Notes: generated from the letters alone by a model not told the origin. A DNA stretch of 64,000 nucleotides from Paraburkholderia sp. HP33-1 (GCF_021390595.1 NZ_JAJEJR010000002.1:1364001-1428000), one strand, 5' to 3'. Positions 37,148 through 46,691 are shown, counted from the stretch's first letter. Program-made: numbers and translations.

Positions 37148-38506
37148 ATGGACTTGAGCCGCACGGCCAGTTCCACCAACGCCGCCTCTAGCGCGGCCCG
37201 CACCAAGGTCCGCTACGGGATCCTGCTGCTGATTTTTGTGATCACCACGCTCAACTATGCCGACCGCGCGACGCTGTCCGTCACCGGTTCCGCGATGCGC
37301 ACCGCGTTCAGCCTCGACGCGATCCGCATGGGCTATATCTTCTCCGCATTCAGCTGGGCCTACGTTCTGTCGCAACTGCCGGCCGGCTGGCTGCTCGACC
37401 GCTTCGGCCCGCGCCGCGTGTACGCGGCGAGCATCTTCTCGTGGTCGCTGTTCACGCTGCTGCAAAGCTCGGTCGGCCTGCTCGGCAGCGCCGGTGCGGC
37501 GATCACCGCACTGTTCGCGCTGCGCTTCGTGATGGGCGCGGCCGAGGCGCCGGCGTTCCCGGCGAACGCCAAGGTCGTCGCGAGCTGGTTCCCGACCAAC
37601 GAGCGCGGCACCGCGTCGGCGATCTTCAACGCCGCGCAATACTTCGCCGCGGTCGTGTTCACGCCGCTGATGGCGTGGCTCACGCACGCGTTCGGCTGGC
37701 AGATGGTCTACGTCGTGATGGGCGTGGCCGGCCTGCTGCTCGCGCTGACGTGGCTCAAGGTGATGAAGAATCCCGCCGACCACCCGCGCGTGTCGCGCGC
37801 CGAACTCGAGTACATCGAGCAAGGCGGCGGCCTCGTCAACGGTGCGCGCAAGACGCGGCCGGACGACGTATCGAAGGCCGGCGGCTGGACGCTGATGCGC
37901 CAGCTGCTCAGCAACCGCATGCTGCTCGGTGTGTATCTCGCGCAGTACTGCATCAACGTGCTGACCTACTTCTTCCTGACCTGGTTTCCGATCTACCTCG
38001 TGCAGGCGCGCGGCATGACAATCCTGCAGGCGGGATTCGTGGCCTCGCTGCCTGCGATCTGCGGTTTTCTCGGCGGGGTGCTCGGCGGCGTGCTGTCGGA
38101 CGGGTTGATCCGCCGCGGCTGTTCGCTGACCGTCGCGCGCAAGGTGCCGATCGTCGGCGGCATGCTGCTGTCGACCTGTATCATCGGCTGCAACTACGTG
38201 GCGACCGACTGGATCGTCGTCGCGCTGATGTCGCTGGCGTTCTTCGGCAAGGGCATCGGCGCGCTCGGCTGGGCGGTGGTCGCCGATACATCGCCGAAGG
38301 AGGCGCTTGGCCTGTCCGGCGCGATCTTCAACATGTTCGGCAACATCGCCGGCATCGTGACGCCGATCGTGATCGGTTATCTCGTCGCGCGCTCGGGCTC
38401 GTTCAACGGCGCACTGGTGTTCGTCGGCGCGAACGCCCTGCTGACGGTGATCAGCTATCTCGTGATCGTCAAGGACATCCGGCGGGTCGAGTTGCGCGCG
38501 GCGTGA
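37148..38506 (+). CDS. MFS transporter, glucarate/galactarate (GudP/anion:cation symporter) type
   Basis: A 452-residue 12-helix symporter of the ACS family: ITTLNYADRATLSVTGSAM in TM1, SWAYVLSQLPAGWLLDRFGPRRVY (motif A), RFVMGAAEAPAFPANAKVVASWFPTNERGTASAIFNAAQYF (typical GudP/GarP stretch), and LGWAVVADTSPKEALGLSGAIFNMFGNIAGI. An AGGAG site precedes the ATG. It lies 189 bp after kdgD. Context favours D-glucarate or galactarate import by H+ symport, though hexuronate is possible. Confidence 0.9.
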   Translation: MDLSRTASSTNAASSAARTKVRYGILLLIFVITTLNYADRATLSVTGSAMRTAFSLDAIRMGYIFSAFSWAYVLSQLPAGWLLDRFGPRRVYAASIFSWSLFTLLQSSVGLLGSAGAAITALFALRFVMGAAEAPAFPANAKVVASWFPTNERGTASAIFNAAQYFAAVVFTPLMAWLTHAFGWQMVYVVMGVAGLLLALTWLKVMKNPADHPRVSRAELEYIEQGGGLVNGARKTRPDDVSKAGGWTLMRQLLSNRMLLGVYLAQYCINVLTYFFLTWFPIYLVQARGMTILQAGFVASLPAICGFLGGVLGGVLSDGLIRRGCSLTVARKVPIVGGMLLSTCIIGCNYVATDWIVVALMSLAFFGKGIGALGWAVVADTSPKEALGLSGAIFNMFGNIAGIVTPIVIGYLVARSGSFNGALVFVGANALLTVISYLVIVKDIRRVELRAA

Positions 38507-38652
38507 GCCAGGTATAGGCCTGGTTATCGTCCCGGTTATCGTACTTCCGGGCGGCGGAGGCCCGCCGCCCCGCACGTTTTTTGCGTCCCGAGGCGCAAAA
38601 TGTCGGGCATCCGCCGATAGATGTGAGATTTGCGTCCAAAATGATTCGGCGC

Positions 38653-38683
38653 TTATATAATCAGTCGTCAGACGACGATATAA
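38653..38683. promoter_or_regulatory. Aldarate-regulon-like operator, copy F (upstream of the FadR-type regulator)
   Basis: Centre GTCGTC-A-GACGAC (38664-38676) is a perfect palindrome, with AT-rich arms TTATAT (38653-38658) and ATATAA (38678-38683). It is a symmetric relative of the island consensus, 47 bp before the regulator start, as expected for autoregulation. Confidence 0.6.
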
Positions 38684-38729
38684 TAAAATGTTGGATCCCC
38701 AGCAATCTTCGAGACAAGGAGCGTTTTCG

Positions 38730-39473
38730 ATGGCTACTCCACTAGCATCCGCGGCACCGCCACGACGCGCTCGCAATCTTGCCGAGTTCGTCGTCAACTA
38801 CGTCACCGAGCAGATCGCGGCCAACGTGCTGAAGCCGGGCGACAAACTCCCGACCGAATCGCAGCTGATGAACACGCTCAGCGTGAGCCGCACGGTGATT
38901 CGCGAGGCAATCTCGCGCCTGCAGGCAGGCAAAGTCATCGAGACTCGCCACGGCATCGGCAGCTTCGTGCTCGAGCCACAGCGCGAAAAGCTCGGCATCG
39001 ACATGGTGCCCGCCACCACGCTGCGCGACGTGCTGTCCATTCTGGAGCTGCGCATCAGCCTCGAAACCGAATGCGCCGGTCTCGCCGCGCAACGCGCGAA
39101 ACCGGACGACCTCGCGCGCATGCGCAGCGCGCTCGACGGGATCGAGGCCACGCGTCACAACGGGCTCGACAGCGTGGAAGCCGACCTGCAGTTCCACATT
39201 TCGGTCGCGCGCGCCACGGGCAACCGCTATTTCGTCGACATCCTCATGCAAATGGGCAGCGCGCTGATTCCGCGCAATCGGCTCGACTCGGCCGGCATCG
39301 CGCACGCCGATCCTGATGCGTACCTGTCGCTCGTGAATCTCGAGCACGAGAGCATCCTCGAGGCGATCTCGCGGCGCGACGCGGAAGGCGCACGCGCGGC
39401 GATGCGGATGCATCTGTCCAATAGCCGCGAGCGGCTGCGCCGCGCGAATGAAGCGAGCGAAGCGAACACCTGA
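38730..39473 (+). CDS. FadR/GntR-family (FCD) regulator of the aldarate island
   Basis: A 247-residue regulator from the ATG at 38730, which has AAGGAG seven bases upstream. The winged helix (residues about 15-80: YVTEQIAANVLKPGDKLPTE, VSRTVIREAISRLQAGKVIET) is followed by an FCD ligand domain (about 95-235) with the metal/ligand histidines and Asp in EADLQFHISVARATGN and LEHESILEAI. FCD proteins typically sense organic or sugar acids. Central position and the shared operators make it the likely repressor of this island. The bidirectional terminator at 39495-39529 follows. Confidence 0.88.
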   Translation: MATPLASAAPPRRARNLAEFVVNYVTEQIAANVLKPGDKLPTESQLMNTLSVSRTVIREAISRLQAGKVIETRHGIGSFVLEPQREKLGIDMVPATTLRDVLSILELRISLETECAGLAAQRAKPDDLARMRSALDGIEATRHNGLDSVEADLQFHISVARATGNRYFVDILMQMGSALIPRNRLDSAGIAHADPDAYLSLVNLEHESILEAISRRDAEGARAAMRMHLSNSRERLRRANEASEANT

Positions 39474-39494
39474 TTCTCGCGAAGCTCGCGGGTG

Positions 39495-39529
39495 AAAAAA
39501 ATGGCCGGGAATCTCCCGGCCATTTTTTT
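39495..39529. terminator. Bidirectional intrinsic terminator
   Basis: TGGCCGGGA / TCCCGGCCA with A-run before and T-run after (39495-39510 pairs with 39514-39529, loop ATC). It serves the regulator gene rightward and the aldehyde dehydrogenase gene leftward. Confidence 0.92.
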
Positions 39530-39615
39530 ATCTTGCGATGGCTTCCGCCCTTTCCTTCGATGCGCACCCAGGCGATCGGCCCCGGCGCGCATCCGTTCAG
39601 GACGGCATCACGCCA

Positions 39616-41199
39616 TTAACCGCGCGTGAGTTCGCCGTCGCGACGACGCCACAGTTCCAGCGGATTGCCGTCGGCCAGCGTTTCCGGCAGCAACTCGGCC
39701 GGGAAGTCCTGGTAGCAGACCGGACGCAGGAAGCGGTCGATCGACGTCGTGCCGACCGAGGTCGCGCGGCTGTCCGACGTTGCCGGGAACGGGCCGCCGT
39801 GGACCATCGCGTGGCACACCTCGACGCCGGTCGGGAAGCCGTTGACCAGGATCCGGCCCGCCTTGCGCTCGAGAATCGTCACGAGCTTCTTCGCACCCGC
39901 CACATCGGCGCTGTCCATCTGCAGCGTCGCAGTCAGCTGGCCGGCGAAGTGCTCGGCGACCGTCAGCATTTCCTGCTCGTCCTTGCAGCGGATGATCGTC
40001 GACACCGGGCCGAACACTTCGTCTTCGAGCGCCGGGTTCGCGAGGAACGTCTGCGCATCGGTCACGAACAGTGCCGCGCAAGCCTGGGTCGGGCCGGTCG
40101 AGGCCACGCCGCGCGCCACGACTTCGACGCCCCTGGTCGCGGCCAGCTTGCTTTCGCCGTCTTCATACGCGGCGTGGATGCCCGAGGTCAGCATGGTTTG
40201 CGCCGGCTTCGCGGCAAGCGCTTCCGATGCCGCCGCGACGAAGCCCTTCAGCGCATCGCTGTCGATCGCGATGGCGAGGCCCGGGTTCGTGCAGAACTGG
40301 CCCGCGCCGAGCACGAGCGAGTCGACGAAACCGCGTGCGATGCTGTCGCCGCGTGCCGACAGAGCGTTCGGCAGCAGGAACACCGGGTTGATGCTGCTCA
40401 TTTCCGCGTAAACCGGAATCGGCTCGGGACGCGCCGCCGCGACGCGCATCAGCGAGGTGCCGCCCGCGCGCGAACCGGTGAAACCGACCGCCTTGATGGC
40501 CGGGTGCGCAACCAGCGCCTCGCCGACCGAGTTGCCCGCGCCGACGATCATCGAGAACACGCCTTCGGGCAGATCCATTTCCTGCGCGACGCGCTGGATC
40601 ACACGACCGACCAGCTCCGACGTGCCGAGGTGCGCGCGGTGCGCCTTCACGACGACCGGGCAGCCGGCCGCGAGCGCCGCGGCGGTGTCGCCGCCGGCCA
40701 CCGAGAACGCGAGCGGGAAGTTGCTCGCGCCGAACACGGCAACCGGGCCGAGCGCGATCTTCTGCATACGCAGATCCGAGCGCGGCAGCGGCTTGCGATC
40801 CGGCAGCGGCGAGTCGAGCGTCGCGTTGAGCCACTGACCCGCGCGCACGGTCTGCGCGAACAGCTTCAGCTGGCCCGTGGTGCGGCCGCGCTCGCCTTCC
40901 AGACGCGCCTTCGGCAGGCCCGATTCAGCCTGGGCGCGCTCGATCAGCTCATCGCCGAGCGCAGTGATGCCGTCCGCGATACGATCCAGAAACTCGGCGC
41001 GCACTGCGAGCGGCAGTTGACGATAGGCGTCGAACGCCTGTCGCGCGAGCGCGCACGCCTGCTCGACGTTTTCGACGGTGCCGCTGCCGAACACCGGCTC
41101 GGCAATCTCGGAACCCGTGGCAGGATTGAACGCGCGCAGCGGTTTTTCTTCGCCGCGCACTGCTTTGCGACCGATCAGCATTTCGCCGGTAATAGGCAT
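39616..41199 (-). CDS. 2,5-dioxovalerate (alpha-ketoglutaric semialdehyde) dehydrogenase
   Basis: A 527-residue aldehyde dehydrogenase that makes 2-oxoglutarate from KdgD's product using NAD(P)+. Active-site Asn in [11 protein letters not shown] (N160), Glu in [10 protein letters not shown] (E266) and nucleophile C303 in [10 protein letters not shown] are present. The sequence has the long type of ketoglutaric semialdehyde dehydrogenase ([43 protein letters not shown]). AAGGAA precedes the ATG. Operator copy G lies 28 bp upstream. Transcribed alone. Confidence 0.93.
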   Translation of the reverse strand: MPITGEMLIGRKAVRGEEKPLRAFNPATGSEIAEPVFGSGTVENVEQACALARQAFDAYRQLPLAVRAEFLDRIADGITALGDELIERAQAESGLPKARLEGERGRTTGQLKLFAQTVRAGQWLNATLDSPLPDRKPLPRSDLRMQKIALGPVAVFGASNFPLAFSVAGGDTAAALAAGCPVVVKAHRAHLGTSELVGRVIQRVAQEMDLPEGVFSMIVGAGNSVGEALVAHPAIKAVGFTGSRAGGTSLMRVAAARPEPIPVYAEMSSINPVFLLPNALSARGDSIARGFVDSLVLGAGQFCTNPGLAIAIDSDALKGFVAAASEALAAKPAQTMLTSGIHAAYEDGESKLAATRGVEVVARGVASTGPTQACAALFVTDAQTFLANPALEDEVFGPVSTIIRCKDEQEMLTVAEHFAGQLTATLQMDSADVAGAKKLVTILERKAGRILVNGFPTGVEVCHAMVHGGPFPATSDSRATSVGTTSIDRFLRPVCYQDFPAELLPETLADGNPLELWRRRDGELTRG

Positions 41200-41226
41200 T
41201 TTGGCTTTCCTTGAATGAAGGCTTCA

Positions 41227-41246
41227 GATATAGGTCATCCTACAAC
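41227..41246. promoter_or_regulatory. Aldarate-regulon operator, copy G (upstream of the aldehyde dehydrogenase)
   Basis: Minus-strand core GTTGTAGGATGACCTATAT, nearly identical to copy C. It lies directly before the dehydrogenase start, so it probably overlaps its promoter. Confidence 0.7.
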
Positions 41247-41345
41247 ATTGCGGGGGCTTCGTGCAACCCGAAACGCTTGTCGGACTGGGATACTCGGGTT
41301 TACTCGCCCGTTACAACAGAGGTCTGCGGTGCTAATCTGCCACCA

Positions 41346-41367
41346 GTCATACGACGACTTATAACTT
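41346..41367. promoter_or_regulatory. Aldarate-regulon operator, copy H (upstream of garL)
   Basis: GTCATACGACGACTTATAA (41347-41365), 70 bp before garL on the plus strand. It shares the TACGACGAC centre and the TATAA end with copies A and D. Confidence 0.65.
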
Positions 41368-41436
41368 CGCATTCTGCTTGGTTTTTGGGCGTCGTCGCAG
41401 CTTTTCCCGATCCATCGTAGTTCGAGGAGATTCCGC

Positions 41437-42237
41437 ATGCCCACAGTCACGCCTTACGAATCCTTGCCCAACCGCTTCCGGCGCGCGGTGCGCGAAGGAA
41501 AAACCCAGATCGGCTGCTGGGCTTCGCTCGCGAGCCCGATCGCCACTGAACTGCTGGGCACGGTCGGCTTCGACTGGATGCTGCTGGACGCCGAACACGC
41601 GCCCAACGACGTGCTCACGTTGATCCCGCAACTGATGGCGCTCAAGGACAGCGGCAGCGCGCCAGTCGTCCGACCACCGGCCAACGACAGCGTCGTGATC
41701 AAACGTTTTCTCGACAGCGGCTTCTCGAACTTCCTCGTGCCCTTCGTCGACAGCGCCGACGACGCCGCCCGTGCGGTCGCGTCGACGCGCTATCCGCCGC
41801 AGGGCATCCGCGGCGTGTCGGTCGGCCATCGCGGCAACCGCTATGGCACTGTGCCCGACTACTTCTCCATCGCCAACGACAACGTCTGCGTCATCGCGCA
41901 GATCGAAAGCCGCAAGGCAGTCGAAGCGATCGACAGCATCCTCGCGGTGGACGGCATCGACGCGGTCTTCATCGGCCCGTCCGACCTCGCGGCTTCGTAT
42001 GGCCACCTCGGCAATGCGAACCATCCGGACGTGCAGCAGGCGATCGCGCATGTGTTCGAGCGCGCGCAGGCGGCCGGCAAGTCGAGCGGCATTCTAGCGC
42101 CGGTGCAGGCCGACGCGGAACGTTATCTGTCGATGGGCGCGCGTGTCGTCGCCGTCTGCGCGGATCTCGGGCTGCTCAAGGGCGCCGCGCAGGCGGCGCA
42201 GAAGCACTTCATGCAGAAACCGGCGGGCGAGGCTTGA
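41437..42237 (+). CDS. garL: 2-dehydro-3-deoxyglucarate aldolase (HpcH/HpaI family)
   Basis: A 266-residue class II aldolase that splits 5-dehydro-4-deoxyglucarate (or the 2-dehydro-3-deoxy isomer) into pyruvate and tartronate semialdehyde. The catalytic His is in [10 protein letters not shown] (H54), the metal Glu is in [16 protein letters not shown], followed by [39 protein letters not shown] and [15 protein letters not shown] are family typical. GAGGAG precedes the ATG. It is followed 32 bp later by the reductase gene that uses its product. Confidence 0.9.
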   Translation: MPTVTPYESLPNRFRRAVREGKTQIGCWASLASPIATELLGTVGFDWMLLDAEHAPNDVLTLIPQLMALKDSGSAPVVRPPANDSVVIKRFLDSGFSNFLVPFVDSADDAARAVASTRYPPQGIRGVSVGHRGNRYGTVPDYFSIANDNVCVIAQIESRKAVEAIDSILAVDGIDAVFIGPSDLAASYGHLGNANHPDVQQAIAHVFERAQAAGKSSGILAPVQADAERYLSMGARVVAVCADLGLLKGAAQAAQKHFMQKPAGEA

Positions 42238-42269
42238 ACGTCGCCGCCACGACATCTTCGGAGCATTCC

Positions 42270-43163
42270 ATGCAAAAAGCAGGCTTTATCGGACTCGGCA
42301 TCATGGGCAAGCCCATGGCCGCCAACCTTCTGAAAAACGGCGTGACGCTCGCCGCCTTCACGCGTAGCGGCGTGCCCGCCGAACTCACGCAGGCCGGCGC
42401 CGTCGCATGTGACAACCCCGCCGCGGTCGCCGCGCACGCGGACGTGATCTTCATCATGGTGCCGGACACGCCCGACGTCGAACGCGTGCTGTTCGGCGAG
42501 AACGGCCTCGCGAGCGCGCTGCGCGCGGGCCAGACCGTCGTCGACATGAGCTCGATCTCGCCGATGGCGACTCGCGAGTTCGCGGCGCGCGTGCGCGAAA
42601 CCGGCGCCGATTACCTCGACGCGCCGGTGTCCGGAGGCGAAGTCGGCGCGAAGGCCGGCTCGCTAACCATCATGGTCGGCGGCGAACAGGCCACATTCGA
42701 CAGCGTGAAGCCCCTCTTCGACATGATGGGCAAGAACATCACATTGATCGGCGCGGTCGGCGCGGGCCAGGTGTGCAAGGTCGCAAACCAGGTGATCGTC
42801 GCGGCCACGATCGAAGCGGTCGGCGAAGCGCTGCTGCTCGCGTCGAAGGCGGGTGTCGATGCGGCGCGTGTGCGTGAGGCGCTGATGGGCGGCTTCGCAT
42901 CGTCGCGCATTCTCGAAGTGCATGGCGAGCGCATGACGAAGCGCACGTTCGATCCGGGCTTCCGCATCGAACTGCACCAGAAGGATCTGAACCTCGCGCT
43001 GTCGACCGCGCAGGCGCTCGGCGTGTCGCTGCCGAACACCGCCACTTGCCAGGCGCTGTTCAACGCGTGCGTCGCGCACGGTGGCAAGGCATGGGATCAC
43101 TCGGCGATGGTCCGCGCGCTCGAAGTGCTCGCGAATCACGAGATCGGTCAGAAGACCGCGTAA
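42270..43163 (+). CDS. garR: 2-hydroxy-3-oxopropionate (tartronate semialdehyde) reductase
   Basis: A 297-residue beta-hydroxyacid dehydrogenase that reduces tartronate semialdehyde to D-glycerate. N-terminal GFIGLGIMGKPMAANLLKNG binds NAD(P)H. The substrate motif DAPVSGGEVGAKAGSLTIMVGG and catalytic K170 in GQVCKVANQVIVA follow. The ATG at 42270, preceded by CGGAG, gives the canonical start (MQKAGFIGLG). Forms the second branch of aldarate breakdown with the preceding aldolase. Confidence 0.93.
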   Translation: MQKAGFIGLGIMGKPMAANLLKNGVTLAAFTRSGVPAELTQAGAVACDNPAAVAAHADVIFIMVPDTPDVERVLFGENGLASALRAGQTVVDMSSISPMATREFAARVRETGADYLDAPVSGGEVGAKAGSLTIMVGGEQATFDSVKPLFDMMGKNITLIGAVGAGQVCKVANQVIVAATIEAVGEALLLASKAGVDAARVREALMGGFASSRILEVHGERMTKRTFDPGFRIELHQKDLNLALSTAQALGVSLPNTATCQALFNACVAHGGKAWDHSAMVRALEVLANHEIGQKTA

Positions 43164-43319
43164 GCGCGCTGTTGTAACGCGCCACTTCACAGTTGCGATC
43201 GGGTTTTCCGTCTGTCCGCATGTGACCGATGGGCGGCTCGATCGCAATTCGTCTTCTGATCGGGAGCGATGCTCGCCCCACAGCACCTCCAACCAGTCGA
43301 CCGCCTCAAACCCCGCCAA

Positions 43320-43353
43320 TCAAAAAAAACGGCGCCCAGTTTTACGGACGCCG
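43320..43353 (-). terminator. Intrinsic terminator of the udh2-MFS operon
   Basis: CGGCGCCC (43330-43337) pairs with GGACGCCG (43346-43353) with one mismatch; the plus-strand A-run at 43322-43329 gives a T-run on the minus strand. It lies about 45 bp past the MFS stop. Confidence 0.7.
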
Positions 43354-43397
43354 CTTCTTTCACTGAATCGGCCCACTAGAGCCGACCGCACTTCACA

Positions 43398-44696
43398 TTA
43401 CTTCGCCGTCGCCGCACCGGGCGACACCCACTTCGGCTCCGGCATCTTTTCCGAACTTTTGGCCATCAGGCAGACCACAGCCGCGGCGATCAGGTCGAAC
43501 ACCGCCAGCACGACGAACAGCGGGCTGTAGCCGATCTGCGTGACGAGCACGCCGAACAGCGCGGTGAACGCCGCGGCGCCGAGGTAGCCGGCCATGCCGC
43601 CCATGCCCGTCGCAGTCGCGACTTCGTGCTTGCCGAACATGTCCGACGTGATCGCGTACAGCGCACCCGACAGCGTCTGGTGCGCGAAACCGCCGACGCA
43701 CAGCAGCGCCACCGCCATATACGGGCTCTCGACGAGACCAATGCATGCCGGCCCGATCATGAACAGCGCGCCAACCACGAACACCATCTTGCGCGACGTG
43801 AACAGCGACACCTTGGCGTACTTGTGGAACAGCGGGCTCAGATAACCGCCGAGCACGCAGCCGATATCGGCGGCGAGGAACGGCATCCACGCGAACATCG
43901 CGACTTCCTTCAGGTTCATGTGACGCTCGGTCATCATGTACAGCGGAATCCACGCGTTGAACGTTTGCCACGCCGGTTCGGACAGAATCCGCGGAATACC
44001 GATCGCCCAGAAGTCGCGGCTCGCCAACATTGCGCGCCAGTTGCGCTTCGGCGTGTTGATGTCGTCGTGATGCTTCGCTTCCTGGCCGCTCAGGATGTAG
44101 TCGCGCTCCGCGTTGCCCAGCAGCTTCTGGTTGCGCGGATGCTTGTAGACGATCATCCACAGCAGGCTCCACACGATGCCCGCGCCGCCGACGATCACGA
44201 ACGCGAGTTGCCACTTGCCGTGAAACAGCGCCCACACGACGAGCGGCGGCGCAAGCAGCGCGCCGATCGACGAGCCGATATTGAACCAGCCGATCGCAAC
44301 CGAACGCTCCTTCGCCGGGAACCATTCGCTCGTTGCCTTCACGCCGGCAGGAATACCGGCCGATTCAGCGAGACCGAGAATACCGCGAAACACCGCGAGG
44401 CTACGCCAGCCTGTTGCCCATGCGGCGGCCGCGCAAGCGACCGACCACGCGAGCGCGAACACCGCGAAGCCGACCTTGGTGCCGATCGTGTCGAGCACGA
44501 AACCGGCGACCGGTTGCATGAACGCATAGCAGAGCTGCCACGCCACGACCACATGCGAATACTGCTCAGTCGTGATGTTGAGTTCCTTCATCATCGTCGG
44601 TGCCGCGACCGACAACGTATTGCGTGCCAGGTAGTTGATGATTAGCCCGGCCGCGACCAGAGCGACCATCCACCAACGAATACCCTTGATCTTCAT
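43398..44696 (-). CDS. MFS transporter, hexuronate (ExuT-like) type
   Basis: A 432-residue ACS-family symporter, close in length to ExuT (434). It begins MKIKGIRWWMVALVAAGLIINYLARNTLSVAAPTM and has GFVLDTIGTKVGF (motif A), GLAESAGIPAGVKATSEWFPAKERSVAIGWFNIGSSIGALLAPPLVVWALFHGKWQ, and FLAADIGCVLGGYLSPLFHKYAK. The ATG at 44696 has GAGGAG upstream. It starts 45 bp after the second uronate dehydrogenase, so galacturonate or glucuronate import for that enzyme is the natural reading. Confidence 0.9.
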   Translation of the reverse strand: MKIKGIRWWMVALVAAGLIINYLARNTLSVAAPTMMKELNITTEQYSHVVVAWQLCYAFMQPVAGFVLDTIGTKVGFAVFALAWSVACAAAAWATGWRSLAVFRGILGLAESAGIPAGVKATSEWFPAKERSVAIGWFNIGSSIGALLAPPLVVWALFHGKWQLAFVIVGGAGIVWSLLWMIVYKHPRNQKLLGNAERDYILSGQEAKHHDDINTPKRNWRAMLASRDFWAIGIPRILSEPAWQTFNAWIPLYMMTERHMNLKEVAMFAWMPFLAADIGCVLGGYLSPLFHKYAKVSLFTSRKMVFVVGALFMIGPACIGLVESPYMAVALLCVGGFAHQTLSGALYAITSDMFGKHEVATATGMGGMAGYLGAAAFTALFGVLVTQIGYSPLFVVLAVFDLIAAAVVCLMAKSSEKMPEPKWVSPGAATAK

Positions 44697-44741
44697 TGCT
44701 GCTACTCCTCGTGATGCAATGCCCGTCAAACCGACCGGGAC

Positions 44742-45536
44742 TTAAGCCTTGCGCGAATAGTCGATGCCGACGAAGCTACCGCCCTGATAGCTTTGGCACA
44801 GTTCATCGAGCGGATTCGGGCGCGACAGAATGTCTTCCGCGTAGTCCTCGGCGTTCTGCTTCGGCTCGTAGCCCAGACGCGCGGCGCCGCTGTTGTCCCA
44901 CCAGCTGCGCGTATTGGCCGACACGCCCCAGATGGTCAGGAAGCCGACGTCTTCCGCTTCGACGCAGCGGTCGAGGAAATGGAACAGGTCCTTGTGGCCG
45001 AACCAGGTGCTCAGGTGGCGTTGCTCGGTCGGACGCGCGAGGCAACTGCCGATTCGCACGCACACGCTTTCGATGCCGTGCTTGTCCCAGTACATGCGGG
45101 CGAGCGCTTCGCCCCACACCTTGGACAGGCCGTAGAAGCCATCCGGGCGCAGTTCGCAGTCGAGGCTCAGATGCTCGGTGACCGGATACATGCCGATCGC
45201 GTGGTTCGAGCTCGCGAACACGATGCGCTTCACGCCGTTGCGTCGCGCACCTTCGTAGACTTCGACGAGGCCGCGCAGGTTGTTCTCGATGATCTCAGGC
45301 AGCGGACGCTCGACGCTCGTGCCCGCGAAATGGATCAGCACGTCCACCCCGTTCAGCAGACGGTCGACGATTGCCGGATCGCGCAGGTCACCGTTCATCA
45401 CGTCTTCGCCGTCGACGAGCGGCGTCAGCACTTTCGAGCCCGCGGCCGAGCGCAACGGCACGCCGCGCGCGACGAATTCAGCACGTACCACGGAGCCGAG
45501 CTGGCCGCCGGCGCCACTCAGGGCAATCTTCTTCAT
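44742..45536 (-). CDS. udh: Uronate dehydrogenase (NAD-dependent), copy 2
   Basis: A 264-residue SDR, like copy 1 but only moderately similar: SGAGGQLGSVV for NAD+, LIHFAGTSVERPLPEIIENNLRG, SSNHAIGMYPVTEHL, and Y135/K139 in DGFYGLSKVWGEAL. Its size matches the characterised Pseudomonas and Agrobacterium enzymes. AAGGAA precedes the ATG. It is paired with an ExuT-like carrier, whereas copy 1 is paired with a lactonase, suggesting separate uptake/oxidation units for different uronates or different expression levels. Confidence 0.9.
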   Translation of the reverse strand: MKKIALSGAGGQLGSVVRAEFVARGVPLRSAAGSKVLTPLVDGEDVMNGDLRDPAIVDRLLNGVDVLIHFAGTSVERPLPEIIENNLRGLVEVYEGARRNGVKRIVFASSNHAIGMYPVTEHLSLDCELRPDGFYGLSKVWGEALARMYWDKHGIESVCVRIGSCLARPTEQRHLSTWFGHKDLFHFLDRCVEAEDVGFLTIWGVSANTRSWWDNSGAARLGYEPKQNAEDYAEDILSRPNPLDELCQSYQGGSFVGIDYSRKA

Positions 45537-45637
45537 AAGGGGTTCCTTTTACTGCGCCGCGCGCGAGGTCTACACGGGACTGACAGGGGGTTGAGCGGGC
45601 CGCGAACCGCGCCGCGCGCGTCATCCAAACACACTCA

Positions 45638-45658
45638 AGTTGTACGACAACGTACTAT
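45638..45658. promoter_or_regulatory. Aldarate-regulon operator, copy I (upstream of udh copy 2)
   Basis: Core GTTGTACGACAACGTACTA at 45639-45657, about 100 bp before the udh start. Confidence 0.65.
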
Positions 45659-45684
45659 CGACGATGAGCAGGCGGAATTCAACT

Positions 45685-45696
45685 CCGCATTTACCC
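45685..45696 (-). promoter_or_regulatory. Second shared motif GGGTAAATGCGG, copy 3
   Basis: Minus-strand GGGTAAATGCGG, 27 bp upstream of operator I, the same order and similar spacing as at dctP and garD. Confidence 0.5.
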
Positions 45697-45757
45697 TTAA
45701 ATTGCCGGTGCCGAGTTTCGCATCCCGTTAAAAAACAAAGACATACGATCAAAGCAT

Positions 45758-45776
45758 TTATGCGACATCGTATAAC
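45758..45776. promoter_or_regulatory. Aldarate-regulon operator, copy J (distal, upstream of udh copy 2)
   Basis: Minus-strand GTTATACGATGTCGCATAA. A second, distal site 100 bp from copy I; such pairs permit looping, which is inference. Confidence 0.55.
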
Positions 45777-45869
45777 CAACAGCGGATTCTTTGAGCTGGC
45801 GACCGGCGCGAGCGGCGCCAGCGCACCGCCCGCGTCGTCACCTGACTACACCATTGCGTTCCCGAGCCC

Positions 45870-46691
45870 TCAGGAGCCGATGAATTCGAGCAGGTCAGCA
45901 TTCACCTTGTCGGCCTCGACCGTGCACATGCCGTGCTGGCCGCCCGGATAGACCTTCAGCGTCGCGTCCTTGACGATCTTCGCGGTCTGCCGGGCGGATG
46001 CGTCGATCGGCACGATCTGGTCGTCGTCGCCGTGCAGCACCAGGGTCGGCACATCGATCTTCTTCAGATCTTCGGTGTAGTCGACTTCGGAGAACTGCTT
46101 GATGCAGTCGTACAACCCCTTGATCGAGCCGGCCATGCCCTGGCGCCAGAACGAATCGATCACGCCCTGTGACACTTTCGCGCCCTCGCGGTTGTAGCCG
46201 TAGAACGGCACGGCCAGATCCTTGAAGAACTGCGAGCGATCGTCGACGACGCCCTTGCGGATGCCGTCGAACACGTCGATCGGCAGGCCAAGCGGATTAT
46301 CCGCGGTCTTCAGCATCAGCGGCGGCACCGCGCCGATCAGCACGGCCTTCGCGACGCGCCCCGTGCCATGCCGGCCGATGTAATGCGCGACTTCGCCGCC
46401 GCCCGTCGAATGACCGACCAGCGTCGCGTCCTGCAGGTCGAGATGTTCGATCAGCGCGGCTAGATCGTCGGCGTAGGTGTCCATCTCGTTGCCGTCCCAC
46501 GGCTGCTCCGAGCGGCCGTGACCGCGCCGGTCGTGCGCGATCACGCGAAAGCCCTTGCTGCCGAGAAACAGCATCTGCGCATCCCACGCATCGGCGGTGA
46601 GCGGCCAGCCATGCGAAAACACGACCGGGCGGCCCTTGCCCCAGTCCTTGTAGAAAATCGAGGTACCGTCTTTCGTTTTGATCGTGCTCAT
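45870..46691 (-). CDS. Alpha/beta hydrolase, non-haem chloroperoxidase/arylesterase type
   Basis: A 273-residue serine hydrolase. Oxyanion region [38 protein letters not shown], nucleophile elbow GHSTGGG (S95), acid in [10 protein letters not shown] and His in GGQHGM. These are the signature of cofactor-free perhydrolase/arylesterases. AAGGAG precedes the ATG. Substrate unknown. It does not carry an island operator, so it is probably outside the aldarate regulon. Confidence 0.88.
   Translation of the reverse strand: MSTIKTKDGTSIFYKDWGKGRPVVFSHGWPLTADAWDAQMLFLGSKGFRVIAHDRRGHGRSEQPWDGNEMDTYADDLAALIEHLDLQDATLVGHSTGGGEVAHYIGRHGTGRVAKAVLIGAVPPLMLKTADNPLGLPIDVFDGIRKGVVDDRSQFFKDLAVPFYGYNREGAKVSQGVIDSFWRQGMAGSIKGLYDCIKQFSEVDYTEDLKKIDVPTLVLHGDDDQIVPIDASARQTAKIVKDATLKVYPGGQHGMCTVEADKVNADLLEFIGS

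Larger units (their letters stand above)
45537..45869. other. Regulatory intergenic region upstream of udh copy 2
   Basis: About 330 bp holding operator copies I and J and the second motif (45685-45696). No gene is supported. Confidence 0.7.

Noticed and set aside
35960..38797. Very long open frame on the minus strand opposite kdgD and the MFS gene
   Set aside because: Arg/His/Asp-rich composition without domains, and it lies antisense to two well-supported genes; a GC-rich third-position artefact.
39538..41214. Long plus-strand open frame opposite the aldehyde dehydrogenase
   Set aside because: Shadow of the dehydrogenase gene; no protein family features.
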